From the NCBI GenBank assembly GCA_012517025.1, contig JAAYVT010000079.1:1-18416 (forward strand): a stretch of DNA of 18,416 nt. The letters are read 5' to 3'. The stretch is from Phyllobacteriaceae bacterium (GTDB lineage: Bacteria > Pseudomonadota > Alphaproteobacteria > Rhizobiales > Ancalomicrobiaceae). This document shows, one piece after another, positions 7,775 through 14,575 of the stretch. The number at the start of each line of letters is the position of its first letter. Within the stretch, counting starts at the first letter, position 1. A model generated the notes under the pieces. That model was not told where the DNA came from. It did no database searches and saw only the letters and a list, made by a program, of their open reading frames with translations. The position numbers and the translations under genes were made by a program.

Positions 7775-8086
7775 TTACACAGAAGATCCCCGGCTGGCCG
7801 AGGCCGAACCAGGGGAGCGAATTTGCGATCGGAACATCGGCGCTTCGGAGGAAAGAGGCGAGCGGAGCGGCTCGCCGACTCTCCGCCCTCTCGACATCTC
7901 CGGTGTGGGACGCCCATCGCCGGCGCGCAGGCGCTGCTCGATCTCGCCGATTTCCTCGATCGCTTCGTCGAGCCGTTCGTCGACGGCGGTCGGCGCGGCG
8001 CTCGACGATCCCGGTCGGAACGGCGGCAAGAAGCGAAATTCGAAGGCGTCCGGATGACTCGGAGCGGCTCGGCCTGGAGGCCTCAT
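7775..8086 (-). CDS. Hypothetical 103-residue protein coupled to ATP-grasp A
   Basis: I do not recognise this protein. Its ATG (8086-8084) overlaps the TGA of the preceding ATP-grasp gene in an ATGA, the usual sign of translational coupling. Residues about 14-60 look protein-like: a hydrophobic/aromatic patch (FEFRFLPPF), a linker, then a charged helix (DERLDEAIEEIGEIEQRL). Third positions there are mostly G or C. The first dozen codons (AGG, CCT, CCA, GCT, AGT) and the Ser/Arg-rich C-terminus are less convincing, so the true product could be shorter or the frame could be spurious. No signal peptide is seen. The matching position in the plus arm is occupied by a secreted four-cysteine protein, also coupled by ATGA, but the two are not similar. 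Confidence 0.4.
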   Translation of the reverse strand: MRPPGRAAPSHPDAFEFRFLPPFRPGSSSAAPTAVDERLDEAIEEIGEIEQRLRAGDGRPTPEMSRGRRVGEPLRSPLSSEAPMFRSQIRSPGSASASRGSSV

Positions 8087-9036
8087 GTTTCGACGGTCGT
8101 GGCCGAACCGTCGATGGCCATGGCGGGATCCAGTGCGGCGGTCAACACCGCGTGGTGCAACGGCCATGCGCCCGGTTCGTCGAGCCAGCCGAACTGGCCG
8201 TTTGGATTGACTTCGAGAAAGGTCGTCGTCGCGCCGTCGATCAGGAAATCGAGCCGGCCGAACAGCAACCCGAGCCGTTTCATGTAGACGTCGATCGTCG
8301 CGGCGAGCCCCTCAGGCAGCGACCACGGTCGCCACGGATCGTCGTGCGCACCGTTGCGGATCCGCCAGTCCTCGACTCCGAGATCGGCACGCGTGCGCTC
8401 CATCTCGAAGCCGAAGCAACGCCCGGCCACATAGAGCACGGTCGCATCGCGCTCCGCCGGCGCGATCTCCTGGATCAACCACGGCCAATTCGGCGACAGA
8501 CGTTCGGTCTCGACGGATTGCACGAAGATGTAGGCGTCGCGCCCTTCCCCGACCGATTCCGTCGTCAGACGCTTCACCATCCGCCGGCCCGGCGGCCAGC
8601 GCACGCCCCAGCCGACCGCCCATTCGGGCGTCGGGAAGAGATCGCGAGCCACCCGCATCTGGGCGAGCCGGCCGACCCGGCGCGGGCCGGACGGCTCGAT
8701 CAGTCGCAGAAGACCGCGCGCCCTCGCCCAGTCGCCGATCTCGCGCACGATCGTCTGCAGTTCGGCCTCGGTCGCGGCGCGATCCTCGGGCGAGCCGCCC
8801 TCCCACTCCGGCGTGTCGCGCAGAGACGGACGCCGCCAGAGCACGGCGGTGACGTCCTCGGAGGCGACCGATCGGCCGGTCGGATCGTCGAAGCGGAAAC
8901 CGTCGGCCGTCCAGGCGAAGCGATACCGCGTCCACAGGTCGATGTTGAAGCGGAACACGGCCACGCCGCGTTCGCGACAGAGCTCGACCAGAATGTCGGC
9001 GGTTCCGTCGATGCTGTTCGAAAGCAGGAGCAACAT
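8083..9036 (-). CDS. MvdC/MvdD-type ATP-grasp peptide ligase (ATP-grasp A)
   Basis: This encodes 317 residues, the usual length for graspetide/microviridin ATP-grasp maturases, which use ATP to activate Asp/Glu side chains and join them to Ser/Thr/Lys of a precursor peptide. The N-terminal domain has LLLLSNSIDGTADIL and LWRRP (66-70). The ATP-grasp core shows Lys155 in VKRL, IQEIAP near 188, RDATVLYV near 197, Glu211, Asp263 in RLDFLID, and the metal-ligand pair Glu275/Asn277 in EVNPNGQFGW. It follows small exported protein A, its likely substrate, across a hairpin. ATG 9036 gives the family-like N-terminus, but in-frame GTG codons at 9060 (GGAG five bases before) and 9051 are alternatives. 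The family is clear; that it modifies protein A is inferred from position. Other ATP-grasp enzymes add amino acids instead. Confidence 0.85.
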   Translation of the reverse strand: MLLLLSNSIDGTADILVELCRERGVAVFRFNIDLWTRYRFAWTADGFRFDDPTGRSVASEDVTAVLWRRPSLRDTPEWEGGSPEDRAATEAELQTIVREIGDWARARGLLRLIEPSGPRRVGRLAQMRVARDLFPTPEWAVGWGVRWPPGRRMVKRLTTESVGEGRDAYIFVQSVETERLSPNWPWLIQEIAPAERDATVLYVAGRCFGFEMERTRADLGVEDWRIRNGAHDDPWRPWSLPEGLAATIDVYMKRLGLLFGRLDFLIDGATTTFLEVNPNGQFGWLDEPGAWPLHHAVLTAALDPAMAIDGSATTVET

Positions 9037-9048
9037 GTGAGCCTGCGC

Positions 9049-9087
9049 CACCCCCTCCACCGAGGCTCCGCCGCGTCGGAGGGGGTG
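9049..9087 (-). promoter_or_regulatory. Hairpin between protein A and ATP-grasp A genes
   Basis: CACCCCCTCC and GGAGGGGGTG (9049-9058 with 9078-9087) form a perfect 10-bp stem with a 19-base loop. On the transcript it begins eight bases after the protein A stop. The 3' arm is a strong purine-rich Shine-Dalgarno-like sequence ahead of the ATP-grasp start codons, so folding would lower ligase translation or reduce read-through. That would give more peptide than enzyme. Confidence 0.5.
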
Positions 9088-9094
9088 TCCCTGA

Positions 9095-9349
9095 TCAGTC
9101 GAAGCCGCAATCGTGCACCTGATCGGTGCCGCCGTTGCGCTGGGTCTGGATCGTCGCCGTGTTGCAGTTCGCCGTGCTGTCGGCGAGCTTCATGTCCGAC
9201 GGCCGGCTGCCCTGCTGCAGGCTCCAGTCGTAGGGATCCTTGCTCAGCTCGACGATGTGCGGTCGCGTCCCCAAGTCGACGGGAACGATGTCGGTGGCGA
9301 CCTGCGGGCTGGCCGCCGAAAGCAACAACACACTGGCGGAAAGGAGCAT
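9095..9349 (-). CDS. Small exported protein A, candidate ATP-grasp substrate
   Basis: This encodes 84 residues and matches no family I know. The first 18 (MLLSASVLLLSAASPQVA) look like a Sec signal peptide ending in a V-A site, although without a basic start. The mature part of about 66 residues is hydrophilic, with SRPSD at 48-52, DSTANCNT at 57-64 and two cysteines (62 and 81). Ser, Thr, Asp and Lys suitable for ω-ester or ω-amide links cluster at 47-66, and the RPSD run recalls the (K/R)xPSD core of microviridin/marinostatin peptides; this similarity is short and only suggestive. ATG 9349 has AAAGGGA seven bases upstream. A GTG at 9400 would add 17 mostly basic residues. It is the first gene of the minus arm, 34-58 bp ahead of ATP-grasp A. 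Confidence 0.7.
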   Translation of the reverse strand: MLLSASVLLLSAASPQVATDIVPVDLGTRPHIVELSKDPYDWSLQQGSRPSDMKLADSTANCNTATIQTQRNGGTDQVHDCGFD

Positions 9350-9661
9350 GACGTTTCCCTTTCGAGAGCGCCTGCGATCACGCGTGCGATCGCACGGCAC
9401 ACACTGACATCATACCGTCATGTCGGAAGCTCTTCGACGGGCTCGGGTGGTATCCGGAGGTGCGAGGGCCGCGCCGAAACGTCTCACGCGCTACTACCGA
9501 CTTTGCGTCGTCTCGCGCTGTTGTAAAGAATCGACGAGGTTCGCAAAACAGGCCCGGAACGACGCGAGAGATGCTCGTCGGGCCTCGAGCCGCGCGGTTC
9601 GCGACGTGGCGTCGATCGTGGCGTCCCGTCGTCGAGCGGAGACCGGCGGAGGATGATAGAG
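9350..9661. promoter_or_regulatory. Divergent control region between the two cluster arms
   Basis: These 312 bp must hold promoters for both arms. On the plus strand, TTGCGT (9503-9508) and TAAAGA (9524-9529), 15 bp apart, are the best but weak boxes. Close to the minus-arm gene are a 14-bp palindrome (9383-9396, listed separately) and the interrupted dyad GACAT (9406-9410)/ATGTC (9420-9424), which could bind a regulator. I see no convincing coding region, and no regulator gene is present in the cluster itself. Confidence 0.4.
9383..9396. promoter_or_regulatory. 14-bp palindrome, possible operator
   Basis: CGTGCGATCGCACG reads identically on both strands. It lies 34 bp before the protein A start codon and follows a second GCGATC copy at 9374-9379. 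It is a plausible dimeric regulator site. GCGATCGC-type palindromes are also frequent in GC-rich genomes, so function is uncertain. Confidence 0.35.
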
Positions 9662-10858
9662 ATGTCGTTCGCCCGTTTCGCAGTGTTCGCTTCCGTCCTC
9701 GCCCTCTGCTGTGGCACCGCCGTCGCCGACATGGGCCGCATCGTGGTCTCGGGCTCGCCGGCGAAGGTCGAGGAGAGCTCGCAGAAGGCGTTGATCCTCC
9801 ACGATCGCCGGGAAGAGGTGCTGATCCTCGGCACCGAAATCGGCTCGACCGCCGCCCAGCCGATCCTCCGCTTCATCCCCTTTCCGAGCGAGCCGAAAGT
9901 CTCGCTGGCACCGCCCGACACCTTCGACCGCGTCGCCGCGATGCTGGCGAAATATCGACTGCGCTTCGCCACCCGTTGGATGACCAAGGGCGGAGCGGCG
10001 ACCCGCGAACGGGGCGTCGAGATCGTCTCCGCCGAGCGCCTCGGTTCGCACGACGTGACCGTGCTGCGCGTCCGCGACATCGCCGCCTTCCGCACCTGGA
10101 TCGACGACTACGTCCGCAGCCACGGCCTGCCTGCGGCCGCCGCCTATCCGCGCGAGGAAGCGATCGTCGCCGACTACGTCGCCCGCGGTTTCGACCACTT
10201 CGTCCTCGACCGCGTCGATCTCGGCGCGAAGCCGCGCTTCGTCGAGCCGCTCGCCTTCCGATTCGAGAGTTCCGACCTCTATTATCCGCTCCTCACCTCC
10301 AACAGTTTCGGTGGCGAGGGCGCGATCGAACTCTTCGTCGTCGCGCCGGTGACGTTGTGCCGGCCGGGCTCGAACGATCCTTCCGGCGCCTTCCGCGGCG
10401 AGGATTTCGACCTCGCGGCGACGCCCGCGCGCGGGCGGTGCCTCGGCCTCGACGCCAAGGCCAGCACGTCGGCCCGTCTGCCGGCGGAAGAAGCCGATCT
10501 CTCGTCGATCTTCCCCGAATGGCGGGCCTTCTTCGGCGCCGAGCCGATCTTCCTCCAGGCGATCCGGCGGGTCGGCCCCTATCGCTTCGAGGCCGACGTC
10601 CGGGCGCCGCTCGTCGGCGAGGCGAAGGCGCTGGAGCCGGAGAAGCCGACCGACCGGCCGTTCCCCGGCCTCGGCGACCTCGTACCGCCGCCGGCCTGTG
10701 GCGTGAAGCCGGAGCGCGGCCCCTGCAAGGCAGCCTTCGAGGCCTGGGCGTTCGACTCGGCGACCGGTGTCTGCAAGCCGTACCTCTGGGGCGGCTGCGG
10801 CGATCCGCCACCGTTCTCGACGCGCGAAGACTGTGAGCGAGTTTGTACCCCCCGTTGA
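9662..10858 (+). CDS. Secreted DUF2330-like protein with C-terminal Kunitz/BPTI domain
   Basis: This encodes 398 residues. A Sec signal peptide (MSFARFAVFASVLALCC, then GTAVAD) is followed by about 320 residues resembling DUF2330, with PFPSEPKVSLAPPDTFDRV near 75 and a DUF2330-like YVARGFDHFVLDRVDL segment. Residues 346-395 form a complete Kunitz domain: six cysteines (346, 355, 371, 379, 391, 395) with spacings 8-15-7-11-3 against 8-15-7-12-3 in bovine BPTI. GPCKA and GGC are identical to BPTI. Lys356 occupies the P1 position, predicting trypsin-like targets. The BPTI Asn43 is replaced by Pro. Such proteins act outside the cell or in the periplasm, where disulfides form. ATG 9662 lies nine bases after GGAGG; ATG 9653 touches it and is less likely. 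It heads the plus arm, 53 bp before the DUF4139 gene. Confidence 0.9.
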   Translation: MSFARFAVFASVLALCCGTAVADMGRIVVSGSPAKVEESSQKALILHDRREEVLILGTEIGSTAAQPILRFIPFPSEPKVSLAPPDTFDRVAAMLAKYRLRFATRWMTKGGAATRERGVEIVSAERLGSHDVTVLRVRDIAAFRTWIDDYVRSHGLPAAAAYPREEAIVADYVARGFDHFVLDRVDLGAKPRFVEPLAFRFESSDLYYPLLTSNSFGGEGAIELFVVAPVTLCRPGSNDPSGAFRGEDFDLAATPARGRCLGLDAKASTSARLPAEEADLSSIFPEWRAFFGAEPIFLQAIRRVGPYRFEADVRAPLVGEAKALEPEKPTDRPFPGLGDLVPPPACGVKPERGPCKAAFEAWAFDSATGVCKPYLWGGCGDPPPFSTREDCERVCTPR

Positions 10859-10911
10859 TCGGCAGCCCCGTCCGATCGTCCCAAATCTGCCCACGGAAGG
10901 ACGTCGCGATC

Positions 10912-12984
10912 ATGTTCGGTTCGTCGCCTCATCGCTCCTCGTCGGTCGCGACCTCGACCCGCGCCCTGCTCCTCGCCTCGGTCTTCGCCGCGACCGTCGC
11001 CACCGCCGGGGCGACCGATCTGCCGCTGACCCGCGTGGTGCTGTCGAGCGCCGGTCTCGCCCAGTTCACCCATGAGGGGGAAGCGACCGCCGGATCCGCC
11101 ATCACCCTGCCCGTCCGGCTCGATCAGGTCGACGACGTGCTGAAGAGCCTCACCGTCTTCGACACCGCCGGCGCGGTCGGTCCCGTCAGCCTGCCGGGGC
11201 GCGAGCCGCTCGACGAACTCTTCCGCGATCTCCCCTTCGACCGCGACGCGCTCGCCTCGCCGACCGAACTCCTCAACGCGCTGGTCGGCAGCGAGGTCGA
11301 AATTTCCGGTCCGGTGGCGGCGCGCGGCCGCATCTTCCGGGTCGAGGCGGAACCGACGACGCTCCCCGACGGTCGCCAGACCACTCTGCGCCATCGTCTG
11401 TCGTTGATGACCGACAAGGGTCTGGTGCAGGCGGTGTTCGAAGAGATCACCGCGCTCGCCTTCGTCGACCCGCAGGCTCGCGGCCAGATCGACCGGGCGC
11501 TCGCCGGTCTCGCGGAAAACCGCGCCAAGGATCGCCGCACCCTGTCGATCGGCGTGCTCGGGTCGGGTGCGCGCAAGATGGCGGTCGCCTATGTCGTCGC
11601 CGCGCCGATCTGGAAGACCAGCTGGCGGCTGGTGGTGCCGAGCGACGGCGCCGGCAAGGCCCGCCTGCAGGGCTGGGCGGTGCTCGAGAACCTGACCGGC
11701 GGCGACTGGACCAACGTCGACCTGACCCTCGTCTCCGGCAACCCGGTCGCGCTCACGCAGCCGCTCTACACCTCGATCTACGGCGAGCGGACCACGGTTC
11801 CGGTGACGACCGGCGTGGCGATCGCACCCCCCTCCGACAGCGGCCGCACCACGATGAACGCGCGCGCGGCGCGCGCCGGCGAGGCACGCGCGGAAGTCGC
11901 CGAGGAACAACTCTTCTCCAAGTCGGCGGCGCCGGCACCGGTGCCGACGTTGCGTCTCGCGGACGTACCGCCGCCGCCGCCGATGGCCGCCCCCGCCGAG
12001 GCGGTCGCCGCCGAGGAGGCGGCGACGCAACTCCTCTATCGCTTCCCGAGCCCGGTCACGCTGGCGACCGGACACACGTTGATGCTGCCCTTCGTCGATC
12101 GCGAGATCTCGGCCGAGCGGGTCTGGATCTATCGTCCGACGACCGACGCCCGCCACCCGCTCGCCGCCCTGCGCCTCCTCAACGACGGCCAGACGGCACT
12201 GCCGACCGGCATCCTGACCGCCTTCGAGACGGCGAAGAGCGGCGCGCTCGAGCACGTCGGCGACGCGGTCCTGCCGCTGGTCGGCCGGGGCGAGGCGAAG
12301 TTCCTGTCCTTCGCCCTCGACACCGCAACCGACGTCCGTCGCGAGGATCGCGGCGTCCGCCGATCGAGCCTCGGCACGATCGCGAACGGCGTGTTGAAGA
12401 CCACCATCCGCTCGCGCCACGCCTTCGCCTATGAGATTTCCGCCCCGGCCGCCGACGACCGCACGGTGATCGTCGAGGAGGCGCGGGTCGCCGGTTGGAC
12501 GCCGACCGCGAAGGACGGGGTCGAAGACACGCCCACTCATCATCGCCTGCGCGTCGCCGCCGCGAAGGGCGTCACCACCAAGGCCGAACTGGTGTTGGAA
12601 CGCACCGACGTGCAGACCGTCTCCCTCGGCACGCTCGGCCCCGACGACGTCCTCGTCCGGCTGCGCGGACTGGAGAACGAGAGCCCGGCGCTGCGCGAAG
12701 CGATCGATCGGCTCGCCGCCGTCGTCGCCGACGTCTCGCGCCAGCAGGCGCAGAAGGACCGCAACGAAGAAGAGCGCGAGAAGATCGTCGCCGATCAGGA
12801 GCGCATCCGCGCCAACCTCCAGTCGGTCGGATCCGGCAGCGATCTCGGCCGTCGCTACGTCGACACCCTGCGCACTCAGGAGAATCGTTTCGGCGAACTC
12901 GATCGCGCCGACCGTGCCGCGACCGAAGCGATCGCCGCGCGCCGCCGCGACGCCGAGAAGATCATCGAAACGCTGAAGCTCTGA
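10912..12984 (+). CDS. Secreted DUF4139 protein with C-terminal coiled coil
   Basis: This encodes 690 residues. A signal peptide lies within residues 1-35 (RALLLASVFAATVATAGA). The DUF4139 region starts near residue 220, with APIWKTSWRLVV at 231-242 and GWAVLENLTGGDW after it, the segment that usually identifies this family. An Ala/Pro-rich linker (DVPPPPPMAAP at 351-361) divides it, and the DUF4139 part resumes with QLLYRFPSPVTL and IYRPT. The last 70 or so residues (QQAQKDRNEEEREKIVADQE and on) are a charged, heptad-like coiled coil. DUF4139 proteins are predicted to be exported β-rich proteins with no established biochemical role. The chosen ATG has GGAAGG about eleven bases upstream. Its place between the Kunitz and protein B genes suggests a shared envelope or secretion function. 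No catalytic motif was recognised. Confidence 0.88.
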   Translation: MFGSSPHRSSSVATSTRALLLASVFAATVATAGATDLPLTRVVLSSAGLAQFTHEGEATAGSAITLPVRLDQVDDVLKSLTVFDTAGAVGPVSLPGREPLDELFRDLPFDRDALASPTELLNALVGSEVEISGPVAARGRIFRVEAEPTTLPDGRQTTLRHRLSLMTDKGLVQAVFEEITALAFVDPQARGQIDRALAGLAENRAKDRRTLSIGVLGSGARKMAVAYVVAAPIWKTSWRLVVPSDGAGKARLQGWAVLENLTGGDWTNVDLTLVSGNPVALTQPLYTSIYGERTTVPVTTGVAIAPPSDSGRTTMNARAARAGEARAEVAEEQLFSKSAAPAPVPTLRLADVPPPPPMAAPAEAVAAEEAATQLLYRFPSPVTLATGHTLMLPFVDREISAERVWIYRPTTDARHPLAALRLLNDGQTALPTGILTAFETAKSGALEHVGDAVLPLVGRGEAKFLSFALDTATDVRREDRGVRRSSLGTIANGVLKTTIRSRHAFAYEISAPAADDRTVIVEEARVAGWTPTAKDGVEDTPTHHRLRVAAAKGVTTKAELVLERTDVQTVSLGTLGPDDVLVRLRGLENESPALREAIDRLAAVVADVSRQQAQKDRNEEEREKIVADQERIRANLQSVGSGSDLGRRYVDTLRTQENRFGELDRADRAATEAIAARRRDAEKIIETLKL

Positions 12985-12985
12985 C

Positions 12986-13002
12986 CCTCGCCGGTGGCGA
13001 GG
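12986..13002 (+). promoter_or_regulatory. Hairpin between DUF4139 and protein B genes
   Basis: CCTCGCC (12986-12992) and GGCGAGG (12996-13002) form a perfect 7-bp stem around GGT, starting two bases after the DUF4139 stop. No T-run follows. It could be a partial terminator or a 3'-end stabiliser separating expression of protein B from the genes upstream. Confidence 0.4.
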
Positions 13003-13066
13003 TCTCGGTCCCGTCCGCCCGAGCACCACGTCCCGACGACACGGGAAAGGACGAAGGAGAAGAAAG

Positions 13067-13444
13067 ATGTCCGAAATGGAAAGGACTCGCAGACGCTTTC
13101 TCCGCCAGCTGGCGCTCGGCAGCGTCGGCCTCTTCGCCGCCGCCGCGGTGCGTCGCGCCGAGGCGGCCGCCGACCCGAAGGGTCTCTTCGCCGACCAATT
13201 CCTCGAGGACGGCCACGTCGTCCACATCCCCGCCGGTCACTACGACCGGGAGCGCAAGGTCTTCATCGAGGAAGAGAGCGGCGAGCCGATGGTCCGTCAG
13301 GCGCAACAGATGACGGGGTCCTGGACCTACAGCGACACCACGCGTTGTTCCAACATGTTCTACCCGAACAACGGCAACCCCTATTGCGCCTCCTACGACA
13401 GCGACCAGGATTCCCATCCCGACGGCTTCAAACCCGGCGAATGA
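13067..13444 (+). CDS. Small Tat-exported protein B, candidate ATP-grasp substrate
   Basis: This encodes 125 residues and is not a family I recognise. TRRRFLR (7-13) followed by a hydrophobic stretch (LALGSVGLFAAAAV) and an AEAAA cleavage region is a textbook twin-arginine (Tat) signal. Tat exports proteins already folded or modified in the cytoplasm, as expected if a cytoplasmic ATP-grasp enzyme acts on it first. The mature part has an acidic segment (FIEEESGEP at 67-75), then SWTYSDTTRCSNMFYP (85-100) and NPYCASY (104-110) with two cysteines (94, 107). DSDQDSHPD (111-119) follows and resembles a DxDxDxxxD calcium-binding loop of the thrombospondin type-3/dockerin kind. AAGGAG lies seven bases before ATG 13067. 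The ATP-grasp B gene follows after a hairpin. The substrate role is inferred; it could equally be a Ca2+-binding secreted factor. Confidence 0.85.
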   Translation: MSEMERTRRRFLRQLALGSVGLFAAAAVRRAEAAADPKGLFADQFLEDGHVVHIPAGHYDRERKVFIEEESGEPMVRQAQQMTGSWTYSDTTRCSNMFYPNNGNPYCASYDSDQDSHPDGFKPGE

Positions 13445-13478
13445 GGCGGCACGCGACCACCCGTTTCCGTCCGCCTTC

Positions 13479-13508
13479 GACGATCGGCGGCGCTCGTCGC
13501 CGATCGTC
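13479..13508 (+). promoter_or_regulatory. Hairpin between protein B and ATP-grasp B genes
   Basis: GACGATCGGCG (13479-13489) and CGCCGATCGTC (13498-13508) form a perfect 11-bp stem with an 8-base loop, ending 14 bases before the ATP-grasp B start codon. There is no T-run. It sits in the same relative position as the hairpin of the minus arm and probably reduces ligase expression relative to protein B. Confidence 0.5.
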
Positions 13509-13522
13509 CGTCGAGCCGAGCC

Positions 13523-14575
13523 ATGTCGAACAAGATCCTCATCGTCACCGGCGAGCACGATTCGACCGCCGATCTGATGGTTCTGCACCTCGCCGATCGC
13601 GGCGTCGCCTTCGAGCGGTTCCACCCGCAGGATCTGCCCCGCGACGCCACGGTGACGGTGCGTTTCGGGCCGAACCATCCCCCCGAAGGCCGAATGACCA
13701 CCCTCGGCACGCCGATCGACTGGTCCGAGATCGCCGCCGTCTGGTATCGCCGACCGCAGGCCTTCTCGCTCTCCACCGGCCTCGGCGCGGAGGAACGTGA
13801 ATTCGCCTTCCACGAATGCACCGCCGTGACGCAAGGGATGTGGCGCAGCTTCGACGCCTTCTGGGTGAACCATCCCGATCGCATCCGCATCGCCGAATCG
13901 AAGCCGCTGCAGCTGACGCTCGCCGGCCGCCTCGGCTTCCGGCTGCCGCGTACGCTGTTCACCAACGATCCCGGCGAGGTGCGCGCGCTGTGGGACGCCT
14001 GCGGCGGCGCGATCGTCTACAAGTCGATGACGCAGGGAGTGCTCGGCCAGTCGGTGCAGAAGTCGGTCTACACCAACCGCGTCACCGCCGAGCATCTCGC
14101 CCGTGCCGACCTGCTGCGCAACGCCCCCGGCCTGTTCCAGGAGGAGATCCCCAAGGCGGCCGATCTGCGCATCACCGTCGTCGGCGAACGCCTGTTCCCG
14201 ATCGAGATCCGTTCGCAGACCGATCCCGACGCGCTCGTCGACTGGCGGCGCGGCGCGGTGCCGAACATGGCGCACGTGCCGTGCACGCTTCCCGCCGAGG
14301 TGGAGCGCGCTTGCCTCGCCCTCAACCGGAGGCTCGGGCTGCATTACTCGGCGATCGACATGGTGCTCACGCCGGACGGCGAACACGTGTTCCTCGAGAT
14401 CAATCCGAGCGGTCAGTTCGGCTGGATCGAGAGCGTCACCGGGTTGCCGATCATCGAGACCCTGGCCGATCTGCTGCTCGACGGCGCCCGGCGCGGTCTC
14501 GTCGATCGGCCGATCTGCGACCCGCCTCCGGCGCGAGCCGCGAGCGAGGTCGAACGAGAGAAGGCGACGTCATGA
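13523..14575 (+). CDS. MvdC/MvdD-type ATP-grasp peptide ligase (ATP-grasp B)
   Basis: This 350-residue protein is the clearer family member of the pair. The N-terminal region has ILIVTGEHDSTADLM and VWYRRP (73-78). The linker WVNHPDRIRIAESKPLQLTL (114-133) is typical of microviridin/graspetide maturases. The ATP-grasp core shows Lys167 in VYKSM, FQEEIPKAADLRITVV from 205 with Arg216, Glu228 in PIEIR, Asp279, and Glu292/Asn294 in EINPSGQFGW. The family forms ester or amide macrocycles between side chains in precursor peptides at the expense of ATP in the cytoplasm. Protein B, immediately upstream, is the likely substrate. The stop overlaps the next start codon (ATGA). The ribosome binding site is weak (GAGCCGAGCC). 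It shares its family with ATP-grasp A but differs in length and in the central region, so the two probably have distinct substrates. Confidence 0.9.
   Translation: MSNKILIVTGEHDSTADLMVLHLADRGVAFERFHPQDLPRDATVTVRFGPNHPPEGRMTTLGTPIDWSEIAAVWYRRPQAFSLSTGLGAEEREFAFHECTAVTQGMWRSFDAFWVNHPDRIRIAESKPLQLTLAGRLGFRLPRTLFTNDPGEVRALWDACGGAIVYKSMTQGVLGQSVQKSVYTNRVTAEHLARADLLRNAPGLFQEEIPKAADLRITVVGERLFPIEIRSQTDPDALVDWRRGAVPNMAHVPCTLPAEVERACLALNRRLGLHYSAIDMVLTPDGEHVFLEINPSGQFGWIESVTGLPIIETLADLLLDGARRGLVDRPICDPPPARAASEVEREKATS

Noticed and set aside
7621..7917. Minus-strand frame ending in ARPTGVEPVFAT beside the tRNA
   Set aside because: This ending is the well-known false translation of the antisense of a tRNA T-arm; there is no ribosome binding site.
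9653..9661. ATG 9653 as start of the Kunitz protein
   Set aside because: GGAGG directly abuts this ATG with no spacing, whereas ATG 9662 has nine bases and gives a more regular signal peptide.
10579..13227. 882-codon minus-strand open frame opposite the DUF4139 gene
   Set aside because: Its composition (RRR, GGG, DRQ repeats) is that of an antisense shadow, and the plus strand has signal peptides, family motifs and ribosome binding sites over the same bases.
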